In this document: piece by piece, positions 32,444 through 38,152 of the stretch
Layout of the letters: every line of letters starts with the position of its first letter
How positions within the stretch are numbered: the stretch's first letter is position 1
NCBI GenBank assembly: GCA_003056285.1
Contig: NDWU01000003.1
Location: forward strand, 69,522-107,673
Reading direction: 5' to 3'
DNA: 38,152 nt
Source: Candidatus Terraquivivens tikiterensis
GTDB lineage: Archaea > Thermoproteota > Nitrososphaeria_A > Caldarchaeales > Wolframiiraptoraceae
The notes under the pieces: generated by a model
The model's database searches: none
Seen by the model: only the letters and a program-made list of their open reading frames with translations
What the model was told of the DNA's origin: nothing
Program-made: the position numbers and the translations under genes

Positions 32444-32926
32444 TTATTCCTTGGCTTCTATGGCGTAATTGCTCATTATGCCCCTGAATCCAAGCTTGTT
32501 GTAGAACCTTACAGCAATCTCGTTCAACGTCGGGAACTCCGCAGTTATCATGTCAACCCTGTTTTTCAGCCTCTGGATTACGCTCTCTATCAGCTGCTTT
32601 CCGAGCTCTTTTCGCCTGAACTCCGGGAGGACGTACAGCTCCCTTACTCTACCCTCTATCCTTGGCTCGTAGAATATCCTATCCACGATGTCGGCTTTCA
32701 CTACGCCTATGATCTTTCCCCTCCGCTCAGCCACCAAGATGACGGAGTCGTCCGAGCCTAAGGCCGACTCGATGTACTTCTTAGTATGTACGGCTATATC
32801 GTCCCTGATCTTAAACAATGGGTCAAACTCCTCGTTTAACCTTTTTAACCTTATGACGAGCTCTACTATGCTGTTGATATCCTCGGGCCTGGCATCTCTT
32901 ATTACCACTTCCTGCATGCTTCCCAT
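32444..32926 (-). CDS. GNAT family acetyltransferase
   Basis: A 160-residue acyl-CoA-dependent N-acetyltransferase. The N-terminal strand and helix are VVIRDARPEDINSIVELVIR, motif A is VRELYVLPEFRRKELGKQLI (the R/Q-x-x-G-x-G/A loop reads RRKELGKQL, with E in place of the first G), and motif B is IAVRFYNKLGFRG. The start is the ATG at 32926 or the ATG three codons on. The gene follows malic enzyme by 15 bases on the same strand and is likely cotranscribed. Substrate unknown; resemblance to RimI-like enzymes is general. Confidence 0.85.
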   Translation of the reverse strand: MGSMQEVVIRDARPEDINSIVELVIRLKRLNEEFDPLFKIRDDIAVHTKKYIESALGSDDSVILVAERRGKIIGVVKADIVDRIFYEPRIEGRVRELYVLPEFRRKELGKQLIESVIQRLKNRVDMITAEFPTLNEIAVRFYNKLGFRGIMSNYAIEAKE

Positions 32927-32941
32927 GATGATTACCCCGGT

Positions 32942-34276
32942 TCATTCTGGAGGCGGCGGTATGAAGCCCTTCTCCATCAGGAGCTTAGTCTGATCCCTTG
33001 CTGCCTTTATCTTTCTGTAGGCTTCCTCGTAAATCTCTTCCCTGCTCTTCTTTATACGCGCGACGCCCTGCTCTATAGCCTTCATGGCCACGACGGTGGC
33101 CTCCCTCGGGTAGACCTCCCAGTCCTCCATCGTCGGGAGGATGTAGTCCTCACTAAGACCCCTTTCCTCTGCAAGCCTTGCCAACTCCTCGGCTGCAGCT
33201 AAGCACATCTCGTCCGTAATCGTGTATGCCCTAACGTCTAAGGCTCCCCTGAATATCCCTGGAAAGCCTAAAGAGTTGTTCACTTGGTTCGGGAAGTCCG
33301 ACCTTCCAGTCGCGACTATCTTGGCTCCTGCCTCCTTAGCCTCCCAAGGCCATATTTCGGGTACCGGGTTGGCACACGCAAAAACTATGCTATCCTCGGC
33401 CATCGCCGTAACCCACTCCTTCTTTATGACGCCAGGGCCTGGCTTGGACATGGCTATGCATACGTCGGCGCCCTTTAGCGACTCTGGTATGCCGCCGACA
33501 ACCCTGTCCTTGTTTGTCTTGATGGCCATCTCGTACTTCCACCTATCTTGGAACTGGAGCTTGTCGACATCCTCCCTTTCAGCGTAAAGTATTCCTTTAG
33601 AGTCGACCAATCTTAAGTTTCCTGGCGGTACGCCGTAGGCTATGAGGAGCCTTGCTATCGCTATGTTGGCCGCGCCAGCCCCTATAAGCGTCACGATAAC
33701 GTCGCTAATACGCTTCCCCACGAATTTTACAGCGTTTATAAAGGCAGCGAGCGTGACGGTCGCCGTACCCTGCTGGTCGTCGTGCCATACAGGGATGCGC
33801 ATCTCCTGCCTAAGCCTTTCGAGTATGTAGAAGCACTTAGGCTTCTCTATATCCTCAAGGTTTATACCGCCAAAGGAAGGCTCTAGCGCTTTAACGACCT
33901 CTATTATCTTTTCTGTATCCTTCGTAGCCAGCACTATGGGGAATGCGTCAACGCCGCCAAGGTACTTGAACAAGAGAGCCTTCCCTTCCATGACAGGCAA
34001 ACCAGCCTCAGGGCCTATGTTGCCGAGCCCCAGGATCCTCGTCCCGTCTGTTATGATGGCAACAGTATTGGCCCTATTCGTATACTCGAAAACTAAGTCC
34101 ACATCCTTCTGTATAGCCTTACAAGGCTCGGCTACGCCGGGCGTGTACCAGATTGCGAAGTCGTCGTATGACCTAACGGGGCATTTCAGGGCCGTCTGTA
34201 TCTTGCCCTTATAGAAGGGGTGATATTTCATCGCTAGAATGCTGGGATGAGATGCTCTCTCTTCGAGAGATACCAT
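32942..34276 (-). CDS. Malic enzyme, NAD(P)-dependent
   Basis: Oxidatively decarboxylates malate to pyruvate. Family marks are [15 protein letters not shown] near residue 47, [57 protein letters not shown] (metal site), the Rossmann [20 protein letters not shown], and [20 protein letters not shown]. At 444 residues it is the short prokaryotic form without a phosphotransacetylase domain. Coenzyme preference is not clear from sequence. The start ATG at 34276 is preceded by GTTAAATAC about 35 bases upstream. Confidence 0.94.
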   Translation of the reverse strand: MVSLEERASHPSILAMKYHPFYKGKIQTALKCPVRSYDDFAIWYTPGVAEPCKAIQKDVDLVFEYTNRANTVAIITDGTRILGLGNIGPEAGLPVMEGKALLFKYLGGVDAFPIVLATKDTEKIIEVVKALEPSFGGINLEDIEKPKCFYILERLRQEMRIPVWHDDQQGTATVTLAAFINAVKFVGKRISDVIVTLIGAGAANIAIARLLIAYGVPPGNLRLVDSKGILYAEREDVDKLQFQDRWKYEMAIKTNKDRVVGGIPESLKGADVCIAMSKPGPGVIKKEWVTAMAEDSIVFACANPVPEIWPWEAKEAGAKIVATGRSDFPNQVNNSLGFPGIFRGALDVRAYTITDEMCLAAAEELARLAEERGLSEDYILPTMEDWEVYPREATVVAMKAIEQGVARIKKSREEIYEEAYRKIKAARDQTKLLMEKGFIPPPPE

Positions 34277-34357
34277 ATTTAAGTATCTCGTGTACAGGTA
34301 TTTAACTTTTATGCATTAATTGTTTACACATCACGCTTAGCAGCTGATAGAGCTTTC

Positions 34358-34400
34358 GTCAACTACCCACGAGTAAAACAAGTGGGCTTGCGGGTGAATC
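34358..34400. repeat. Solo IS200/605-type right end
   Basis: GTCAACTACCCACGAG, then AAGTGGGCTTG, repeats the family pattern GTGAGCTACCC-hairpin-GGGCTT, immediately beside the fuller element that starts at 34414. It could be an end left by an older insertion into which the second copy went. Confidence 0.5.
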
Positions 34401-34413
34401 GTGATGGCTCACC

Positions 34414-34709
34414 GTGAGCTACCCAAGGCTTAAGCCAGCGGGCTTCCTGCTCCGATGACGGGTTAATTTTTCTACCAGCAGGGGTTCCACCTAAGCAGGC
34501 GGATCAGGCCTGCCCATCCACCCATCATTATCATGCAGGGCTAAAGGTTTCGAGTAACCTTTCCTCATGCTCTCTTTTAGCTATTCTAAGCTTTTTCAAC
34601 CCATCCCTCGTCTATTTTTGCACGATTATTGTTGTCTGCTCACGTAATATACATTTCTTCGCTCTCATCCAACCACTAAAGGGCGTGGATTTTCGCTCAA
34701 GATGTTAAA
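34414..34709 (-). mobile_element. IS200/IS605-type relic, internally deleted
   Basis: The right end GTGAGCTACCCAAGGC begins at 34414 and the left end at 34675-34709 has CACTAAAGGGCGTGG and CTCAAGATGTTAAAA. Both match the copies at 6.5 and 13.8 kb. Inside, the minus strand reads KLRIAKREHEERLLETF, equivalent to PKTEHEERLLETL of the 13.8-kb tnpB start, and further on MGRPDPPA with a stop then VEPLLV, equivalent to SPAEVEPLLVG of its tail. The frame is broken. No tnpA tail is seen. Confidence 0.75.
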
Positions 34710-34815
34710 ATTGCCATTCATCTCTGCATCGGGCAGGTTGGTAACCGCCCGTCCAGACCTTGAAGCCGTTGAAAGTCACAAGAAGGTTCTTCGAGCCGAT
34801 GTCTACACCATGCAG
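34705..34815 (-). pseudogene. tnpB: tnpB fragment carrying the RuvC-I motif
   Basis: The minus strand reads LHGVDIGSKNLLVTFNGFKV, then WTGGYQPARCRDEWQF and stop. GVDIGSKNLLV resembles the TnpB RuvC-I motif G-(I/V)-D-(L/I/V)-G-x-x-N-L. A TAA lies directly upstream in frame, so only about 36 codons survive. It borders the left end of the 34.4-kb element, so it is likely a different, older copy. Confidence 0.5.
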
Positions 34816-34988
34816 TTATATCTTACAGAAAACAAAAAAGGCCTTAAACGGCTTCTCAGGATCTTCGGTATACTTAGGCTTTCATGCTTAGAGCCCCATT
34901 CCAAAAAACATATATGCAGACCCGGTGTTTAAGCTTTGAAAACTCAGCTACCCCACCAACAGACGGTTGGTTTCCTTGAGGTGATTCG

Positions 34989-36011
34989 ATGAACATAATG
35001 ATCGTAGGCTTCGGTACCGTTGGGCAGAGCTTAGCGCAGCTGTTACTGGGCTATAGAGATTTCCTAAAGAAAGCTTACGGCATGGTCGTAAGGGTCGTGG
35101 CAATCGTTGACAGCAAGGGCGCCGCTGTATCCCAGAGGGGGTTGGACCTAGACATGGCTCTGAGGTGTAAAAGAGAGCATGGTACTGTTGCAAAAATGCC
35201 CTCCGTAGGCTCTGAGATGAGCGCCCTAGACGTCCTTCGGAGCGTCGAGGCCGACGTCCTGGTTGAAGCAACCCATACGAACTTGATGAACGGCGAGCCC
35301 GGTATGACGAATATCGTTAACGCCCTACAGCTCGGCCTTAACGTCGTAACCGTGAACAAGGGACCGCTGGCGCTGGCTATGCCGATGTTAAAAGAGATGG
35401 CTGAGCATAGAAAGCTCGCGTTGAAGTTTAGCGGAAGCGTTGGAGGGGGCTTACCAGTCTTAGCCTTCGCAAAGGAGTGCGCTATGGGCGACAGGATAGT
35501 CAAGGTAGAGGGCGTGTTGAACGGAACGACGAACTACATACTCACAAGGATGGAGGAGGGGTTGGGGTTCGATGAGGCCTTGGCGGAGGCGCAGGAGAAG
35601 GGATATGCGGAGCGTGACCCGACGCTTGACATAAGCGGCATGGATACTGCCTGCAAGCTCGTCATACTGGCCAATGAGGTTCTGGGAAAGAGGGTGACGC
35701 TTAAAGATTTAAAAATCGAGGGCATAGCCGAGATTAAACCCGAAGATATTAAGATGGCGAAGAGTAGTGGGAAGGTGATTAGGCTGATAGGCGTGGCTGA
35801 AGAGTCGGGCGTTTTCGTTAAGCCCCTGGCCGTAGACCGATCGGACCCGCTTGCCGTCAAGTACGCCTACAACGCCGTCACGCTGACCCTCGAGAATTCG
35901 GGTAGGCATACCATAACCGGAAAGGGTGCGGGCGGAAGGGAGACGGCAACAGCTATAATAAGGGACCTAATCTCTATAAAGGAACGCCTCATTGGCTATA
36001 AAATAGTTTAA
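34989..36011 (+). CDS. hom: Homoserine dehydrogenase
   Basis: Reduces aspartate semialdehyde to homoserine with NAD(P)H, en route to threonine and methionine. The Rossmann start is MNIMIVGFGTVGQSLAQLLL. VVTVNKGPLALAMPMLKEMA and FSGSVGGGLPVLAFAKECAM follow, with catalytic residues in VEGVLNGTTNYILTRMEEG and EAQEKGYAERDPTLDISGMD. Length of 340 means no C-terminal ACT domain, so direct threonine inhibition through ACT is not expected. GAGGTGA at 34978-34984 is a clear ribosome binding site. Aspartate kinase follows after 35 bases, an operon. Confidence 0.95.
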   Translation: MNIMIVGFGTVGQSLAQLLLGYRDFLKKAYGMVVRVVAIVDSKGAAVSQRGLDLDMALRCKREHGTVAKMPSVGSEMSALDVLRSVEADVLVEATHTNLMNGEPGMTNIVNALQLGLNVVTVNKGPLALAMPMLKEMAEHRKLALKFSGSVGGGLPVLAFAKECAMGDRIVKVEGVLNGTTNYILTRMEEGLGFDEALAEAQEKGYAERDPTLDISGMDTACKLVILANEVLGKRVTLKDLKIEGIAEIKPEDIKMAKSSGKVIRLIGVAEESGVFVKPLAVDRSDPLAVKYAYNAVTLTLENSGRHTITGKGAGGRETATAIIRDLISIKERLIGYKIV

Positions 36012-36046
36012 ACATTATATCCAGCCGTTTTTCTCGGATTTCCGCC

Positions 36047-37450
36047 TTGAGGCTAGTGATGAAGTTCGGAGGGACGTCGCTCGGCGATGGTAAGAGAATT
36101 AGGAACGTAGCCAGCCTGATAAAAAGATACGTTAAAGGAAACGAGCTGGTCGTTGTCGCCTCGGCGATGTCGAACGTTACAGACGAGCTCATCAGGCTAA
36201 CATCCCTCGCAGAGAGCGGAAGGGAAGACGAGGTTGACGAGCTCTTAGAAAAGCTAACCTCCCAGCACGAGGATGCCGTAGGCGAGGCCGTCAGGGAGGA
36301 GAGAATATCTGCGGAGGTATGGAGGTACGTGCAAAGGGATCTGGACGGTCTGAAGAGGGCGGTTAAGGGCGTTTGCTACATCATGGAGGCAACGCCAAGG
36401 ACGAGGGACCTCATACTCTCCTTCGGCGAGAGGCTATCCACGAGGATCCTATGGGGGGCCATGCTAGACCTTGGCATGCCCGCTGTATACTTGACTGGGA
36501 AGGATGCTGGCATAGTCACCGACTCGAACTTCGGCGAGGCCGTACCGCTCATCGAGACGACGCGCCTGAACCTGTCATCCAGGCTAGGCGACCTTATCTC
36601 GGATGGAAAGATACCGGTCGTGACTGGTTTCATAGCAGCGGATACGAGCGGCGTGATCACGACGCTTGGCAGGGGCGGCTCCGACTACACGGCCACGCTT
36701 ATAGGGAGCGCCATAGGTGCCGATGAGATCTGGCTTTGGAGCGACGTAGACGGTTTAATGACAGCCAACCCCAGGCTGGTTCCCAACGCCAAAGTCCTTC
36801 CAGAGGTCTCGTACGCGGAGGCAATAGAGATGGCAATTTTCGGTGCGAAGGGGCTTCATCCTAGGGCGTTTGAACCGACGATGGAGAAGGGCATACCCGT
36901 TAGGATTAGGAATACGTTCAACCCGGAGAACCCCGGTACCCTCATAACGAGGTCCAGAACCGTATCGGATAACGTGGTCAAGGCGGTACTCTTGGTCGAT
37001 AACGTCGGCATGGTATCCGTCAGGGGCACGAGCATCGTCGGAAGGCCTGGGACCGCGGCGAAGGTTCTGGATGCCGTAGCAAGACGCTCGGTTAACGTGA
37101 TGATGATTTCCCAGAGCGTCTCGGAGTCGAGCATATCATTTATCGTGAAGAGGGATGCTCTGGAAAAGGCAGTCGCGGCAATCGAAACGTCGCTCCTGAG
37201 CTTGGGCATCGCGAAGGACGTTGACGTTGAGGAGGACGTGGCTGTTGTCGCCGTGGTTGGGGAGGGTATGAGGGGGACGCCCGGAATTGCAGCCAAGGTC
37301 TTCAAAGCCGTTGCCAGCAAGGGCATAAACGTAATGATGATTTCCCAGGGCGCCTCGGAGCTTAACATCTCCTTCGTCGTCCGAGGCGCGGATGCCGTAG
37401 AGGCTGTCAGGGCTGTACATGACGAATTTAACTTAGGGACAGAGGGTTAG
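36047..37450 (+). CDS. lysC: Aspartate kinase
   Basis: Phosphorylates aspartate, the first step to threonine, methionine and lysine. MKFGGTSLGDGKRIRNVASL is the ATP-binding start, and FGERLSTRILWGAMLDLGMP and TTLGRGGSDYTATLIGSAIG are further catalytic motifs. Two C-terminal ACT domains (MVSVRGTSIVGRPGTAAKVL and VAVVGEGMRGTPGIAAKVFK) show this to be the regulated form, probably feedback-inhibited by an end product. The start is TTG at 36047, but an in-frame GTG (36056) and ATG (36059) lie within four codons. Downstream partner of homoserine dehydrogenase. Confidence 0.94.
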   Translation: MRLVMKFGGTSLGDGKRIRNVASLIKRYVKGNELVVVASAMSNVTDELIRLTSLAESGREDEVDELLEKLTSQHEDAVGEAVREERISAEVWRYVQRDLDGLKRAVKGVCYIMEATPRTRDLILSFGERLSTRILWGAMLDLGMPAVYLTGKDAGIVTDSNFGEAVPLIETTRLNLSSRLGDLISDGKIPVVTGFIAADTSGVITTLGRGGSDYTATLIGSAIGADEIWLWSDVDGLMTANPRLVPNAKVLPEVSYAEAIEMAIFGAKGLHPRAFEPTMEKGIPVRIRNTFNPENPGTLITRSRTVSDNVVKAVLLVDNVGMVSVRGTSIVGRPGTAAKVLDAVARRSVNVMMISQSVSESSISFIVKRDALEKAVAAIETSLLSLGIAKDVDVEEDVAVVAVVGEGMRGTPGIAAKVFKAVASKGINVMMISQGASELNISFVVRGADAVEAVRAVHDEFNLGTEG

Positions 37451-37508
37451 CTGAACATTACTTTTTTCAAAATAATATAAAGAGGGGGGATGTTCAGGAG
37501 GGACTGTT

Positions 37509-38096
37509 TTAGACTATTACGCCTCCTGGGAATATCATCAGGAGGAAAGTCATAACTCCTGACCAGAGGCAGATGACGCCGCCAAACTTCGGTGCCTTAC
37601 CGTGCGTTGCCAGGTAGAAGCCAAGGGCGGCCAGCGCGTAGGTCAGCAGGGCTATTTGAATTATCGCGGCATTTAAGTCGTACCTACCGCCGATTAGGTA
37701 ATGGAAGATCCCCATGAAGATGAACTGGTAGATGCATACAAAGAGGGCCATGTTACCAAGGTACCTTCCGTCCCATCCCATCCATGTTACGATGACGGTC
37801 GTTAGCCAAAGGAAGGCATACATCAGCGGCGTGATGCTGAACAGCTGCGTTAGGGCTACGCCTACGGGGCCTGCTGCAGCGGGATTGACGGCAGCCGGTG
37901 AGGCAGTAATCTGGTGGATGGCCATGACGAACAGCGATAGGAATGCGGATAGCGCACCGATCGTGGCAACGGTCTTTCCTGGGTCTGGTGCGCCTTCCTT
38001 TAACGGCTTCGCCTCAAACCCGAGTAGGTATAGGCCGTACATGAAAAGGCCGAAGGTCAGTCCCATCATGCCGAACGCAACAGGGGCTAAACCCAT
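37509..38096 (-). CDS. AmiS/UreI-like membrane channel protein
   Basis: A 195-residue, six-helix membrane protein. PLMYAFLWLTTVIVTW and MGWDGRYLGNMALFVCIYQF match, from memory, the F-Y/W...G-DGR-LGWYCLFVA block of UreI and AmiS, which pass urea or short amides through the membrane. LGFEAKPLKEGAPDPGKTVA is a charged loop between helices 1 and 2. The start ATG is at 38096, with 56 bases upstream in the window. Whether a urease or amidase is next to it cannot be seen. Family assignment is probable but not certain. Confidence 0.6.
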   Translation of the reverse strand: MGLAPVAFGMMGLTFGLFMYGLYLLGFEAKPLKEGAPDPGKTVATIGALSAFLSLFVMAIHQITASPAAVNPAAAGPVGVALTQLFSITPLMYAFLWLTTVIVTWMGWDGRYLGNMALFVCIYQFIFMGIFHYLIGGRYDLNAAIIQIALLTYALAALGFYLATHGKAPKFGGVICLWSGVMTFLLMIFPGGVIV

Positions 38097-38152
38097 GCAT
38101 TTTTCACCTTTTGGTATTTTTAGGTTGTATATTTTGGGTAATTAAGCTTTTC

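Noticed and set aside
34702-34932. Plus-strand 76-residue frame before homoserine dehydrogenase
   Set aside because: The opposite strand carries a TnpB RuvC-I motif, which explains the sequence better.
37732-38145. 137-residue plus-strand frame opposite the AmiS/UreI-like gene
   Set aside because: Antisense to a protein with a clear six-helix pattern; no motif or ribosome binding site of its own.

Overview
The window is chromosomal DNA from an archaeon. Signs of this are an archaeal-type PEP carboxylase, an A-type ATP synthase subunit I, a proteasome beta subunit, an archaeal histone, an Sm-like protein, CTP-dependent riboflavin kinase fused to a winged helix, archaeal NMN adenylyltransferase, archaeal adenylate kinase, Pth2, TruD, RtcA and an intron-bearing tRNA. 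Base composition looks roughly balanced. Many genes start with TTG or GTG, and several promoters are spaced for leaderless transcripts. The proteasome beta subunit resembles, from memory, the unprocessed beta subunit of Crenarchaeota, and a histone is also present. Together these fit a thermophilic TACK/Thermoproteota lineage such as Caldarchaeales (Aigarchaeota). That placement is inference.

Layout. 1-5.5 kb: PEP carboxylase (5' end outside the window), a ZIP metal transporter, a glycosyltransferase, and ATP synthase subunit I convergent with it. 5.6-13 kb: tRNA-Gly, two PAC2-family (proteasome assembly chaperone-like) genes, an Sm-like protein, a KaiC-type ATPase, threonine synthase, riboflavin kinase/regulator, a probably non-catalytic proteasome beta subunit divergent from the second PAC2 gene, and RtcA. 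13-18 kb: LarB and LarE (nickel-pincer nucleotide synthesis) split by transposon debris, then a methyltransferase, NMN adenylyltransferase and a SAM hydroxide adenosyltransferase-like protein. 18-23.5 kb: tRNA and nucleotide maintenance genes (Pth2, TruD, TrmI, adenylate kinase), a lysine/alanine-rich basic protein, a zinc-ribbon coiled-coil protein and a histone. 23.9-28.3 kb: a membrane-anchored winged-helix protein, a secreted helical protein and an ABC-2 exporter pair. 29-30.2 kb: an Lrp-like regulator and a 2-Cys peroxiredoxin. 30.2-32.4 kb: a decayed accessory region with fragments of a HepT-type HEPN toxin and a retropepsin-like protease, a tRNA-like relic and an intact tRNA-Glu. 32.4-38 kb: a GNAT acetyltransferase with malic enzyme, homoserine dehydrogenase, aspartate kinase and an AmiS/UreI-like membrane protein.

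Links between genes. Aspartate kinase, homoserine dehydrogenase and threonine synthase are three steps of the aspartate-to-threonine pathway. PEP carboxylase and malic enzyme act at the C3/C4 node. NMN/NaMN adenylyltransferase could supply the NaAD that LarB uses.

The most unusual feature is a dense graveyard of small IS200/IS605-type relics, about a dozen loci. They share terminal hairpins. The best copy keeps the tail of tnpA, the start of tnpB and the end of tnpB, with the middle deleted. At three host genes the element end supplies or overlaps the stop codon. No intact transposase, CRISPR array, rRNA or prophage was found.
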